Positions 16,785 through 26,999 are shown, counted from the stretch's first letter. The stretch is 64,000 bases of DNA from Natronorubrum bangense (GCF_004799645.1 NZ_CP031308.1:62001-126000), one strand, 5' to 3'. Numbers and translations: made by a program. Notes: generated by a model from the sequence alone, not told the origin.

Positions 16785-19642
16785 CCGCGCCGAACGACCA
16801 ACAGCAAGACCTGATCGACAGCAAACAGGGAATCCACGTCGTCGACGCCGGCGCAGGGACTGGAAAGACGTTCACCGTCACCCGTCGCTACGCCGAAATC
16901 GTCGACCAAGACCATGTCGAACCTGAGGACGTCCTCCTCGTGACGTTCACCAACAACGCGGCGACGGAGATGAAGGACCGAATCGTCGCCCACTGTGACT
17001 ATGGTATGCGTGAACTCTCGGACGCACCGATCCAGACGTTCCACAGCCTCTGTCACGACATCCTCATGGAACACGGTTTCGAGGCACCGACGCTCCTCGG
17101 CATCGACGACCGCATCACGGGGTCCACACGCATCCTCGAAGACGAGAACGTCGAGAAGGCGAAGTTCCGCGAGTTCATCCGTCGGTTCAGCGACGACCAT
17201 TCCGAGTACGACGACTTCTTCCGCGCTCTCGAGGAACCAGTCGAACTCCTCGGGTTACTCAATCAGCTTGCGGCGAAAGGTGTCTTCCCGACGGCTGATG
17301 GCTGGTATCGCAACGGCGAGCGGTATTTGGACGGCGACTTCAAGGCGTTCCGAGAGATCTTCGACGAACTGAATCAGCCCCGAAACGACGGGAACAAGCA
17401 GTCCAAGCTTCGCTCGAAACTTGGAGGCTACGGGAACGACAAGTGCTACCTCCCAGACGCACCTGACAAAGAGACGATTCGCGGAGGGTGGGGTGAGAAG
17501 CAGGTTCCTGCGGCAGTCGCACGGCTGGTGTTTGACGAACAGCGAGAGGACCTCAAGAACTTCGTTCACGACGTCTACCACGAGTACCTTGAGTTCGCAC
17601 TCAGCCGGAACTACCTCAACTTCAGCTTTCTTCAACTATTTGCGTTCGTCCTGCTCTGTGACGACCATCGACTCCGCGACGACGCCGCGTTCGAGTACGT
17701 GATGATCGACGAGTTCCAGGATTCTAGTGAGATCCAGTTCAAACTCGCACTCCTGCTCGCGGACACGAACAACGTCTGTGTCGTCGGCGACTGGAAACAG
17801 AGCATCTACTCGTTCCAGTACGCCGCCGTCGAGAACATCACCGAGTTCGAGTCCCGCCTGGATCGGTTCGTCGACGAGCTCAACGAGGACCACGAACGAG
17901 TGTCATGGGCGACCCGCCCGATCATCGATATTGAGCTAGTCGAGAACTACCGGTCGACGCAGGACATTCTCGACTTCTCCGAGCACAGTCTGGTGACGCC
18001 CGCGGCGAGCACGGACGACGTCGACGAGACGGCCGTGCAAGATAGAATTGTGTCGCTCTCCTCGAACGCATCGCACGAGAACTCTCAGATAGAGGCGATT
18101 CAACACGAAGACGAACACGAAGCCGTTCTGACCAAGATTCAGGAGATTGTCGGGAACGACGCGTATCAGGTCGAGGAGGACGGGGAACTTCGTCTACCAG
18201 AGTACGGTGACATCGCCGTCCTCACTCGGACTCGTGACTTCGGCCGAGAACTCCTCTCTGTCGCCGAGGCGTATGGGTTGCCGATGGCGTACGAAGGAGG
18301 CATCGAGTTGTTCCGGTCTGACCCGGCGAAGCTTCTCCTGGCGTGGCTGCGAATTCTCGAATCCGACGCGGAGCGAGGATGGGCAGTCGTGCTTGAGGAA
18401 GCTGGCTACACGCTCGACGAGATCAAACACGTCCTCGATAGTGAGGAGTATCCCACCAATATGCAGGCGTTCAAGTCGGAGCTTGCGTCACTGGAGACGG
18501 TCGGTGGGGTTGCCCAGCGCGTGTTCTCCCAGTACGACTACGACGGGGCCTATGCCGACGTACTGCTGACGACGATTCAGTCCGTCCACAGCGCGACGAC
18601 ATTGACACGGGGTGACCTCATCCGATTCATCGAACGCGGCATCGAGGACGGTAGCACTCACGAGGTCCACGCGAGCGCCGGTATGAATTCGGTGACGGTC
18701 CAGACCATCCACGCGGCCAAGGGACTCGAACATCCCATTGTCGTGCTCGCGAACATGAACTCCCATTGCTTCCCACCGTCAGGCGGGAACAGTAACGCGA
18801 TCACGTTCGACGATCCGATCGGGATCCGCCAGCGGAAACTCTACGCCGACGATCATGGGTATCCTCACATTCACGACAACTGGCGGGCCGACGTCCTTCG
18901 AAAGTGCTTGCCGCGTGGATACGACGAAGAGCGACGCTTGCTCTACGTCACGATGACGCGGGCTGAGAGCCACCTCGTGTTCGCTGCAGGCGAGAGCCCG
19001 AACTCATTCATTGAAGAGCTCCCGGTCGACCTCGAGGAACTAGAACCCAACGTTCAGGAAGACGATATCGACGAGACGACGCAGGCGCACTTGCAGATTG
19101 CTGTGCCGACGCCGGATGGTCCAGTCGGTCACTCGCCGCATACGCTGATGCGTGACGATGTGTTCGAGGATGTCGATGATGGGAGAGGGACAGCGTTCGG
19201 AACGCAGACCCACGAGTTCGCTGAGCGGTACGTGCTGGAAGGAGAAGCCGAACCCTCGAACGATGACGAGCGTCACATTAAGTCGTTCATCGACTCGCTT
19301 GATGGTGAGCTGCGAGTTGAGGAGGACGCCTATCTCCCGCTCACTGTCGATGACGAACAGGTCACCATCTCAGGAATCGTCGACCTCGTTCACATTCGTC
19401 CCGATACCGTCGAGATCATCGACTTCAAAACTGACCTTGGGCGGCACGCCGAGGATGAGTATCGGAAGCAACTCAGCGTGTACTATCACGTGCTGAATGA
19501 ATGGTTCTCTGGTCGAGAGGTGACCGCAGGGATCTTCTATACTGCACAAGGGGTCCGTGTTGATATTGATCCACTCTCGAAAGCGGACCTAATCGCACTG
19601 ATTGGTCAAGAACAGCGTCCGGAAGTCAGCGTTGTCGAGTAG
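16781..19642 (+). CDS. AddA/UvrD-like helicase-nuclease
   Basis: The protein has 953 residues. Superfamily I helicase motifs are in order: Walker A DAGAGTGKTFT (22-32), motif Ia VTFTNNAATEMK, Walker B EYVMIDEFQDSS (about 305-315), GDWKQSIYSFQYA, QTIHAAKGLEHPIVVL, and motif VI YVTMTRAESHL (about 720). The C-terminus has a RecB-type nuclease: GTQTHEFAERY (about 807), ISGIVDLVH (Asp about 867), IIDFKTD (about 880) and QLSVYYHVL with the helper Gln and Tyr. The architecture is that of AddA/RecB: translocation, unwinding and DNA cleavage. The 4-base overlap with the AddB-like gene supports a heterodimer. In this setting it may be the effector of a defence system or a recombination engine of the element. 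Confidence 0.88.
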   Translation: MTAPNDQQQDLIDSKQGIHVVDAGAGTGKTFTVTRRYAEIVDQDHVEPEDVLLVTFTNNAATEMKDRIVAHCDYGMRELSDAPIQTFHSLCHDILMEHGFEAPTLLGIDDRITGSTRILEDENVEKAKFREFIRRFSDDHSEYDDFFRALEEPVELLGLLNQLAAKGVFPTADGWYRNGERYLDGDFKAFREIFDELNQPRNDGNKQSKLRSKLGGYGNDKCYLPDAPDKETIRGGWGEKQVPAAVARLVFDEQREDLKNFVHDVYHEYLEFALSRNYLNFSFLQLFAFVLLCDDHRLRDDAAFEYVMIDEFQDSSEIQFKLALLLADTNNVCVVGDWKQSIYSFQYAAVENITEFESRLDRFVDELNEDHERVSWATRPIIDIELVENYRSTQDILDFSEHSLVTPAASTDDVDETAVQDRIVSLSSNASHENSQIEAIQHEDEHEAVLTKIQEIVGNDAYQVEEDGELRLPEYGDIAVLTRTRDFGRELLSVAEAYGLPMAYEGGIELFRSDPAKLLLAWLRILESDAERGWAVVLEEAGYTLDEIKHVLDSEEYPTNMQAFKSELASLETVGGVAQRVFSQYDYDGAYADVLLTTIQSVHSATTLTRGDLIRFIERGIEDGSTHEVHASAGMNSVTVQTIHAAKGLEHPIVVLANMNSHCFPPSGGNSNAITFDDPIGIRQRKLYADDHGYPHIHDNWRADVLRKCLPRGYDEERRLLYVTMTRAESHLVFAAGESPNSFIEELPVDLEELEPNVQEDDIDETTQAHLQIAVPTPDGPVGHSPHTLMRDDVFEDVDDGRGTAFGTQTHEFAERYVLEGEAEPSNDDERHIKSFIDSLDGELRVEEDAYLPLTVDDEQVTISGIVDLVHIRPDTVEIIDFKTDLGRHAEDEYRKQLSVYYHVLNEWFSGREVTAGIFYTAQGVRVDIDPLSKADLIALIGQEQRPEVSVVE

Positions 19643-19813
19643 TCTTACCGCAAATCCAGATATTCCCTACACAATGTCTTCGAATATGATCGGACTTTGC
19701 TCGGGGCCAATTGTTCGACGGCAACAGATTCTTCAGAGCAGGGAAGACCATCTGCGCACTCAGCACTGATCGAGGTGAACTGAGGCTGTTTGATACTCGT
19801 TTGGAGCCATGCG

Positions 19814-19827
19814 AGCGTTTATACGCT
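19814..19827 (+). promoter_or_regulatory. TATA-like box inside an inverted repeat, upstream of the 34-aa ORF
   Basis: AGCGT-TTAT-ACGCT is a perfect 5-bp inverted repeat around TTTATAC, 26-39 bases before the ATG at 19853. The position suits a promoter, and the dyad suits an operator that would block TBP binding. Confidence 0.5.
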
Positions 19828-19852
19828 AGAAGACCTAAGATTAGATTGACCA

Positions 19853-19957
19853 ATGAGTCTTGATGAGGCGGTTGACGAAGCGCTCGCGACGTACAATATG
19901 TCGCGCAGCGAAGAGGCCGAAGAAACGGGCCGAACAGTCGCCACACTCCAAGACTAA
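19853..19957 (+). CDS. 34-residue ORF, possible antitoxin-like peptide
   Basis: The ATG at 19853 gives MSLDEAVDEALATYN followed by MSRSEEAEETGRTVATLQD and TAA at 19955-19957. The peptide is acidic with a helix-forming N-terminus and typical haloarchaeal codons. It has a well-placed TATA-like box with a dyad and ends ten bases before the end of the convergent Fic/Doc-like gene. A tiny acidic protein beside a Fic protein could be an antitoxin or the stub of one, although most such partners are co-directional. No family is recognised. Confidence 0.45.
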   Translation: MSLDEAVDEALATYNMSRSEEAEETGRTVATLQD

Positions 19958-19966
19958 CGACACTCC

Positions 19967-20842
19967 TTAGTCGAGGTTCCGAATCTTTTCAGCGAACTCT
20001 GTTTTCGATAGCCCTGGCGTTTCCTTCAAGTCTGGATACCCTGCGCGTTCGACGGCCTCTTCGACGAACTCGATCCAGAGGTCTTCATGCTGCTCCGCAT
20101 AGACGATTTTCGCCTCACTCGGGTACATATCTAGCTCGTATGCGGTCAAGTCGATTTCGACAGCGTGTTTCCGCTCAAGTGTTCTCGCGCCGAAGCGGTA
20201 CAGGTGCTTGAAGAGGACGTTCTTCCGTCGAATGGTCAACAGCCGCTTCGACTCGTTAATGTACTCATTAACCCACTCCCGCCAGTCGTACGTCTCTGGA
20301 TCGACTTCTATAGACGTTTGCGGCATGGAGAAGTTCGGATTCAGACGCCGGAGGTAGAACTGGACCAGTGCGACAGCCGTCCGGTGGTTGGCGTTCGGAA
20401 GTGCGTGTTTCAGAATCAGGATCGAGGCAAGCCGCCCTGCAACGGCTGTTGCTGATCCCTCCCACGACGTCCGATCGAGTACGTCCGGCAGCGCGTTGAC
20501 GTCGATCTTCTTGTACGCCTCGACAGGAACACCTTCTTCCTCCTCGTTCTGAGCGATGAGGGCGCGGTAGATCTCGAGCAGCCGAACGACGATGGTGCTG
20601 TTGTCCTCGCTCATCTTCGCGAGTGACTCATTCAGGTTGAAATCGATTTCACGAACGGGCCCACCGCCGACGCGGGACGTATAGATGACGTAGAATTCTT
20701 CGTCGATATCGTATGCTTGGACCTTCACTGCGACGTCGTCATCGTAACCGACGATCTGCGAGACGATTTCAACAGGATCCGGATGGACGAAGTCAAGAGA
20801 GAATTGCTTGTCACCGGGATGGTGGTAGTAGACGTGGCCCAT
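19967..20842 (-). CDS. Fic/Doc-like protein
   Basis: The protein has 291 residues. The stretch KHALPNANHRTAVALVQFYL (H146 to R154 and on) aligns with the Fic motif HxFx(D/E)(G/A)N(G/K)R at equal length, and ANHRTA is closest to the Doc form. Fic proteins transfer AMP, phosphate or other groups to target proteins. The acidic residue that normally binds magnesium (position 5 of the motif) is Asn here (N150), so chemistry may be changed or lost. The N-terminal 120 residues form an alpha/beta domain with many Val and Asp residues, and the C-terminal 120 are helical with many Arg and Lys. It probably has its own promoter (20870-20877). A toxin or phage-response role is inference. Confidence 0.6.
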   Translation of the reverse strand: MGHVYYHHPGDKQFSLDFVHPDPVEIVSQIVGYDDDVAVKVQAYDIDEEFYVIYTSRVGGGPVREIDFNLNESLAKMSEDNSTIVVRLLEIYRALIAQNEEEEGVPVEAYKKIDVNALPDVLDRTSWEGSATAVAGRLASILILKHALPNANHRTAVALVQFYLRRLNPNFSMPQTSIEVDPETYDWREWVNEYINESKRLLTIRRKNVLFKHLYRFGARTLERKHAVEIDLTAYELDMYPSEAKIVYAEQHEDLWIEFVEEAVERAGYPDLKETPGLSKTEFAEKIRNLD

Positions 20843-20869
20843 CTGGTATGCTATACTCTTTCGTCAGTA

Positions 20870-20877
20870 CTTATTAA
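20870..20877 (-). promoter_or_regulatory. TATA-like box of the Fic-like gene
   Basis: On the minus strand this reads about TTAATAAG, 28-35 bases upstream of the ATG at 20842. Confidence 0.45.
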
Positions 20878-20994
20878 CCCAGTTTGTTGAACAGGGGGTT
20901 TATTTATAAAGCGTTGTGCTGGCGATTGTGTTCTGCGTGATTTCGGAGGCACATTCTCCTCAATCTATTCGCAACCAGACAATAATGGGGAGAG

Positions 20995-23900
20995 TTACTG
21001 ATCTATGCTCATATTCATGTAGCCGCCTTTGACGACTTCCTCGAAGGGATCTCCACGAACCAGGGATTCAGCGTCCGACACATCTTCGAGTACTATCTCA
21101 GAGACGAACCGTGTCTCTGACGCCCAGTTGGGTGTCCCTGGCTCAGGAACGTGAACGAGCCGAATCACATACGAGCGATCTTCTCGGAGGAATGCCTTGC
21201 AGCGACGGTATTCGTTGGTCGTTAGTCGGAAGTGGAACGGTGGGGTTCGGCCGCCGACTGCTTTCACCTCCACGGGAGCGAACTGGTCGATACCGAATTC
21301 TCGACGTGGACCTGACAATGGACCGAACGGGTCGATCACGTCGAATCCGGGGCCCTGTTCAAGCGTGACGTTACAGAGCTTGACCAATGGGTGGTCCCGA
21401 AGCCGCCCATCTTCAAGGTGATCACGCCAGTCGACGATAGATTCCCGCGTTAACCCACCGCCCGACAATAGCGGCAGTAGTTCCTGTTCCCAGACTCGGT
21501 CGAGGTGCCAGATATGATTCCCGTTCTGCTGATCGTCATGCAGCGCACGGAACGTCGAGCGAATCGTCCGAATCATTCCGATGGGTTGGTCGTCAAGCCA
21601 GGCTGCAGCATCATCCAGTATCGCGACGAGCGTCGCAGCCTCGCCTTGCTGACCGCGACCACGATACTGCGTACTACCGCCACCGCCGCCACTCCCGGTC
21701 GTCCGCGTCGAGGCGCTTTGCACCTCGAACCCTGCATCGAGAAGGCTCTCGGTTGAGAATTGCTGTCCATTCATGGCCGCAGACTGGAGGTCAGCAAGTG
21801 CGCCGTCCTGGTGGTCAGCAGCGGAGACCGTCGCTTCATCTTCCGGTAACTCTCCCTCAAGGATATACCGTCGCAGCATTGTCTCCAGATTCGCTGTTTC
21901 GTTCGCGATAGCTCCGGAAAGTCCCTCGAGGAAGGGGGTGACGACCTGCGACCGGAACCGATCTTCGGGTGAATAGTAGAATAACAGCTCGCCGTCTGCG
22001 TCCTCATTCTGTAATCGGTCAGGGAGCCGGTCCACCCACTGAACGTTTGACTCCGTCGATAAGGCGCGAAGCCGCGACCGCCACACATCGACGTCGTTGA
22101 GATCCGTCGTCTCCGTCCGATCCCAGACGTTCATCACAGCGAGCACACGGACGTAGGCGGACGGAACTGACTGTGGGAAACACGCTGTTGCGTCGAGCGC
22201 TCTCGCGTTCTTCGCCAGCCAGTCAATCACGTCCGATTTGCGGCCAATTTCGGACTCCAAGATTATCTCCCGCCACGGTCGCCGATCCTCGCCAAAGAGC
22301 CGATCGAGAACGAATCTAAGCTCGTGAGGAAGAGTCTCCCGAACGTCGCGAACGAACGTTCCCTGGGGCGATGTCCCATCTAGAGTAGTGGCTTCATCGC
22401 CGCACAAGGCCCGCTTGAAGTCTTGGACAGCGATGTCCTCCTCGCGCTCGATTGCTTCAACGACTTCGTCGACGGTTGGACCGACTGCGCCGTCAAAGCG
22501 CTCAACCAGGGTGACAATAGCGTCAAGCCGTTGCCGGAGGTCTCGACGCCGTCTCGTACCCAGTATCCGTGCGACGTCGTCGACGGGGAAGGTTCGCCGC
22601 TGCCAACGCTTCGTGAGCTCTGCCGGAGAGAGATCATCGTCAAGTGCCTCTCGGAACGTCGCGATCGTCGTCGGTTGTTCGGCAAGGAGCGAGACAGCGT
22701 TTGCGAGCCCGTCGAGGGTGAGCCCGTCGTCGAAGGCTGCTGAATTGAATACGAAGGCTTCTTCACCGTCTCGAGGTGCGTAGAGGCCCGATTTCGGGGC
22801 GTCAAGATCGTCCTCGATCACCTCGGGGAACTGTTCAGCCACTCGAAGTTCTGCGATTGCGGCGTCTAAATCATCTGCAAACTCGCGGATACGGTCCTCA
22901 CTCCGCTGTTCGAGTGATGCAACGAGGAGCACCGTCCGATCACGGAGCGCCGAACGGAATTCGGCGACTGACTCGTCCGTGAATGTCAGCTCGTCCGCTT
23001 CGAAGATTGGCTTCGACGCGTCGACCCGAGCAATCCCGAGAGCGTTGGTGAGCCGGGTAAACGGCCCTGACGCAGTTCGGGGGAGGAGCCAGTGACCGCC
23101 TTGTTCGACGGCACGGCGTTCCCACGGCTTCGGTGACTGATCCTCGTAGTAGCGACCCTTGTCGGCGTTCTCTGCCAGCCACTCTAGCGACGCGACTTGC
23201 CACTCACCGCTACGCTTAATCGGGAGGTGAGACAGAAACGGCATGTCGACGTCCTCCGCTGCTGGGTCCTCTGCAGGCAGCTGACGTAGAATCGGTTCCA
23301 GGAGCGCCGTATAGGCCGCGTTCCAATCATTATCCCGGTCGTCAGGGATATCGAGAGCGACCGGTTCCTCGCGTGGGCCGTCGACGGCGAGGACTTCGAG
23401 GAGCCGGTGCAGGTGCCACGCAGCTTCAGTTGCATCGAACGAACCGACTGGTTTCACTCCCAGCTTTCGGAGGAGTTCTTCAGAGAGATCAAGATCATCA
23501 GGATCGATGTGCGGGAAGAGTCGTGAGGCCCGGGCACCACGCGACCCTGTCTTTACGACTGTGTAGGCAAATCGGGTAGCGTCATCTCCCCAGCGGTCTT
23601 GGAGTTCTGGATTCACTGTTACAGTCGTGTCCCAGACTGCCATCTGGCGAAGCTGCCAGTTCAGGAGTGTCGGAACTGATTTCGACCATCCGTAGCCGTC
23701 ACGCTGATGACCATGCGAGCAGGTCCATCCCGTCTCAAGTATCGACTTGGTGAACTGGCCTTCGTACCGGTGAAGGAGTTCGAGGAGATTCTCTTCGCCG
23801 AGCTGTTGAACTGCGTCTAGGTCGTCGAACCAGATCCACGTTGCGAGGAAGACGTCTCTGAGGACGCCATCTGTCTTGACGTTACATTTGTTCGAGTGCT

Positions 23901-26900
23901 CGGCAGTCGTCTGCGGATGTCTTCCCGGCGCCGTGATCCACTGTTGATAGACATTTCCTGCGTCTGCTAGAGAACGCTGGAGTGCGCCAGCACTCTCCGG
24001 GACGCTGTCACCCGCCAGAAAGTCGTCTGCAGACCACTTGACGGGATCCCAAGATGCGTCGCCTCGTGTTCGTGGATGCCCGGATCCATACATCCACACC
24101 GTCCGGATATCGGGAAGTACCGAGACACCGAACAATGAGAGTGTTTTCGCGATTCGCTCGTGAGCGTCGTCAGTCTCAAGCGCACCGGCAATAGGAACCC
24201 ACGCCTCTTCAGTCGGTGCTGGCCATGTCGTACTTGCATCCCCATCGAACGTGTCCCAGTCTTCAGTCGCATCCTCTCCGTGGGCTAGTGCCCGGATACG
24301 CTGCCAATCATCGTCGAGTATCGTTTTCCGGATGGTATGGGTGCCTCCCTCTCGCGGGAGGGTGAGGCGATTATTCCGGAGATTCAGGCGTCGGCGGAGG
24401 TTTTGACGCTGGTCACCATCTGATCGTGCAACCGCAGATTTCACGTATTCAGTCGGAACAAACGAACCTTCGTCTGTCTGAAGGTCCGTCGACTCGCTCC
24501 CGAGTTTGTTGATCTGTTTCGCGAGAAAGTAGAAGTCCAGCGCCTTCACACGCGCCGAGTCGTCCATCGCGAATGTATCTAAGAGTTCGCGGAAGTAGCT
24601 CGGCGTGCCATCGTAGACACGGACTCCCCACGGTCGACCAGCGAGGTCCAGAACGCGACGGGCCCGTTCGTTCTGTTCGACCTCTCGATCCAAGAAGTAG
24701 ACACGGAAACTCGACTTCTCACGCGGTACTTCAGGTGGTTGGGTATCTCGTTCCGGTGAGTTAACGTCCCAGATGACTGACCGTGTGCGGCTCGTCCCAC
24801 GCTCGTTCGGATTTGGCCCCGATCGTGCCTCGATGGGAACGAGGAGGGTACTATCCGCCGCATCACTCTCAGAGCGTGTTTCTTCGGCGTCGTCACCGAC
24901 TACCCCGTTTTCGCTCGTGCGACGGCAGGGGAGGAGGTATACTCCCTCCAGGTGCGAGGAGAGCATGTCGAGCGTTGCTGACAGCTCATCGTCGTTCGAG
25001 CCAGAGCGGAGTATCGTCTCGATAGTACCGACAAATAGTGCCCGAGCAGTACTAGAGTCACAGACGAGATGTGACGTATCCTGACCGACCATTTGCCGGT
25101 CGAGATGGCTGCCAAGGATAGTCCCCCATGAACGGGCAATCTCGGTTGAGAACTGTTCTGCATCGTCAACCCAGAGGAGCGCCTCGATTCTCTCCTCCCA
25201 TGTAGCCGGGACGGAACGACAACCTTCGAGTGTTTTCTTCGTCGGGAAGTGACGGTCAATGACAGCGTCGGAAACTGATTCACCAAGCGAGTCGGTCACC
25301 TCGAACAGTGCGAGGAAGCCATCGCGCACGGTTCCGTCCCAGTGCAGAAGCGACTCACCGGGTACAACATGTGTCGATATCCCGTCCTCATCGCTAACTG
25401 TGGGAACGCACGGCCGCTCACGGAGCTCCTCATAGACTGCGGCACGGAACCATGTGAGTAAACTCGCCTGTGAACTCGGGTCGTCCGGGTAGCTCTTCGG
25501 TGGTGGCGGGAGGAGGATCCACGGATAGCGGTCGCCAAAGTTGCTCCCGCCAGCTGCCTCGGCAACTCGAGCTACGAGCTCCACTCCTCGTTCGAGGACT
25601 GCCTGATTCTCATCGAGGCTGTTGAGACTGAGATCCTTCCGATTTGTCTCGACCGTGAAGTGCCCATGGAGACAGAACGGGAGTGAAACGTCCCGTGTAT
25701 TCTCGATCGGATAGTAGAGGTACAGTGGATATTCCTGTGGCCGCTCTCGTTCGGTTCTCGTCTGCGGAACGAGCAACTGCGTGGGTGCGTCGGCGTCAGC
25801 AAACCCGAACTGGTCAAACTGCTCGTCCGCGAACGATGCGTCCGTTCCCTCGACAGCCACCGTAACTGTCTCATGACGCACTGTCTCGCTATCGAGTGGC
25901 CCAGGGGTACGGTCGACATCCCACCGCTCCCGGCTTGGTTGCTCCGTGCCGTCGACGCGTTCGATCAGCAATGACTCGATCCCGCCAAACTGGATGAGCG
26001 TCTCGGGTGTCAGCGTTTCACTCGTCGCGCCTTCACCGTCAGCCTCCTTCGAGAGATACGACCAGAGCCGTTCAGCCCGACCAGCACTACCTCTGTCGGA
26101 CGATTCAGGCAGTGGAATATCGAACTCCTCGAGGAGGTCTCGCCACTCCGTGTCCTCGTACTCAACGAAAACAGCCGTGCGGAAGGGGTCACCGTACCAT
26201 TCGTCGACATCGCCAGTGAGGAGCGCCGATGCCCGGTCGGCAACGGGATCGTCTGCCCCAGAAGCTGTTGTTAGGGGAACCGGAAAATCAAATAGCGGGA
26301 GCTTGCCGATGTCCTCCCGAGCGTCTTTGGTCAGATTCTCGGTTCGCTGATTGGCATTCGGAGCTGTGGTGAGTGACTGGATCGCTTCGTTCGAGACAGC
26401 GCCACGAAGATCGAACCCAGATGTATCGTATCCTAACGACGAGAGCAACGCAGCAGTGACGTACGACCGACTGAGCCTGACGCGAAGCGTTTCGTTTGTA
26501 GCACTCTCGTGGCGCGTCCAGATCTCGAATGCATCCCCAGTAGCGAGTATTGACTTCAGGCCAACCCCCTTGTGTCCGATTTCTTGGTCGCTGTTCCCCT
26601 TCGAGGATTCGCCAATCATCGTGACGGCATCCTCGACATCTGGGTCGAACATATCGAAGGGGTGGCCAGTGTTCGCGACGAGAACGCCTTCGTCGTACAC
26701 TCCAACGTAGACGCGGCCACCATCGGTTTCCCCAGGAATTGCGTCACGAGCGTTCTGGAGGAGTTCAAGGATTTCTCGCCCTTCGTGACCACCTGCGATT
26801 GCTCGCTCTGCGTTCCCACTTTTCACTTTATCTCGGAGGCGTTCAGAAACTGTGCCTGAAGACGACGCCGCAGAAAAGTCATCGAGGAAATGGTCCCAAC

Positions 26901-26967
26901 GATCGCTCCACCGCTCGAAGAGTTCCGCTTCCGAAAGGTGGTCCACGACCGCTGATTGACTTGCCAT
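20995..26967 (-). CDS. giant sacsin-like GHKL ATPase, 1990 aa, with DUF3883-like C-terminus
   Basis: The N-terminus has a Bergerat (Hsp90-type) ATP-binding fold as found in sacsin: EILELLQNARDA (Asn 72), GVLVANTGHPFD (about 94-105) and EIGHKGVGLKSIL (129-141). A long middle part of about 1500 residues has no motif that I recognise. Residues about 1880-1960 (PVEVKAVGGR, FRLTTNEYRRCKAF, YVIRLVHV) match the DUF3883 pattern, a domain with a PD-(D/E)XK-like core common in restriction-type loci; the EVKAV strand is the likely E-x-K site. A Gly/Ser/Thr-rich linker lies near residue 1750. The gene is headed by its own TATA-like box. Together with the upstream Zn protein, helicase and methylase it probably forms one defence locus, with this protein as sensor or effector. 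Confidence 0.75.
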   Translation of the reverse strand: MASQSAVVDHLSEAELFERWSDRWDHFLDDFSAASSSGTVSERLRDKVKSGNAERAIAGGHEGREILELLQNARDAIPGETDGGRVYVGVYDEGVLVANTGHPFDMFDPDVEDAVTMIGESSKGNSDQEIGHKGVGLKSILATGDAFEIWTRHESATNETLRVRLSRSYVTAALLSSLGYDTSGFDLRGAVSNEAIQSLTTAPNANQRTENLTKDAREDIGKLPLFDFPVPLTTASGADDPVADRASALLTGDVDEWYGDPFRTAVFVEYEDTEWRDLLEEFDIPLPESSDRGSAGRAERLWSYLSKEADGEGATSETLTPETLIQFGGIESLLIERVDGTEQPSRERWDVDRTPGPLDSETVRHETVTVAVEGTDASFADEQFDQFGFADADAPTQLLVPQTRTERERPQEYPLYLYYPIENTRDVSLPFCLHGHFTVETNRKDLSLNSLDENQAVLERGVELVARVAEAAGGSNFGDRYPWILLPPPPKSYPDDPSSQASLLTWFRAAVYEELRERPCVPTVSDEDGISTHVVPGESLLHWDGTVRDGFLALFEVTDSLGESVSDAVIDRHFPTKKTLEGCRSVPATWEERIEALLWVDDAEQFSTEIARSWGTILGSHLDRQMVGQDTSHLVCDSSTARALFVGTIETILRSGSNDDELSATLDMLSSHLEGVYLLPCRRTSENGVVGDDAEETRSESDAADSTLLVPIEARSGPNPNERGTSRTRSVIWDVNSPERDTQPPEVPREKSSFRVYFLDREVEQNERARRVLDLAGRPWGVRVYDGTPSYFRELLDTFAMDDSARVKALDFYFLAKQINKLGSESTDLQTDEGSFVPTEYVKSAVARSDGDQRQNLRRRLNLRNNRLTLPREGGTHTIRKTILDDDWQRIRALAHGEDATEDWDTFDGDASTTWPAPTEEAWVPIAGALETDDAHERIAKTLSLFGVSVLPDIRTVWMYGSGHPRTRGDASWDPVKWSADDFLAGDSVPESAGALQRSLADAGNVYQQWITAPGRHPQTTAEHSNKCNVKTDGVLRDVFLATWIWFDDLDAVQQLGEENLLELLHRYEGQFTKSILETGWTCSHGHQRDGYGWSKSVPTLLNWQLRQMAVWDTTVTVNPELQDRWGDDATRFAYTVVKTGSRGARASRLFPHIDPDDLDLSEELLRKLGVKPVGSFDATEAAWHLHRLLEVLAVDGPREEPVALDIPDDRDNDWNAAYTALLEPILRQLPAEDPAAEDVDMPFLSHLPIKRSGEWQVASLEWLAENADKGRYYEDQSPKPWERRAVEQGGHWLLPRTASGPFTRLTNALGIARVDASKPIFEADELTFTDESVAEFRSALRDRTVLLVASLEQRSEDRIREFADDLDAAIAELRVAEQFPEVIEDDLDAPKSGLYAPRDGEEAFVFNSAAFDDGLTLDGLANAVSLLAEQPTTIATFREALDDDLSPAELTKRWQRRTFPVDDVARILGTRRRRDLRQRLDAIVTLVERFDGAVGPTVDEVVEAIEREEDIAVQDFKRALCGDEATTLDGTSPQGTFVRDVRETLPHELRFVLDRLFGEDRRPWREIILESEIGRKSDVIDWLAKNARALDATACFPQSVPSAYVRVLAVMNVWDRTETTDLNDVDVWRSRLRALSTESNVQWVDRLPDRLQNEDADGELLFYYSPEDRFRSQVVTPFLEGLSGAIANETANLETMLRRYILEGELPEDEATVSAADHQDGALADLQSAAMNGQQFSTESLLDAGFEVQSASTRTTGSGGGGGSTQYRGRGQQGEAATLVAILDDAAAWLDDQPIGMIRTIRSTFRALHDDQQNGNHIWHLDRVWEQELLPLLSGGGLTRESIVDWRDHLEDGRLRDHPLVKLCNVTLEQGPGFDVIDPFGPLSGPRREFGIDQFAPVEVKAVGGRTPPFHFRLTTNEYRRCKAFLREDRSYVIRLVHVPEPGTPNWASETRFVSEIVLEDVSDAESLVRGDPFEEVVKGGYMNMSIDQ

Positions 26968-26989
26968 GCTATCGACAGATGCGTAAATC

Positions 26990-26999
26990 GTTAATAAAT
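26990..26999 (-). promoter_or_regulatory. TATA-like box of the giant sacsin-like gene
   Basis: On the minus strand this reads ATTTATTAAC, 23-32 bases upstream of the start at 26967. It indicates transcription independent of the upstream Zn protein gene. Confidence 0.45.

Noticed and set aside
19626..19946. 106-codon minus-strand frame after the AddA-like gene
   Set aside because: It is basic with poor codon use and overlaps the better supported small ORF and its promoter.
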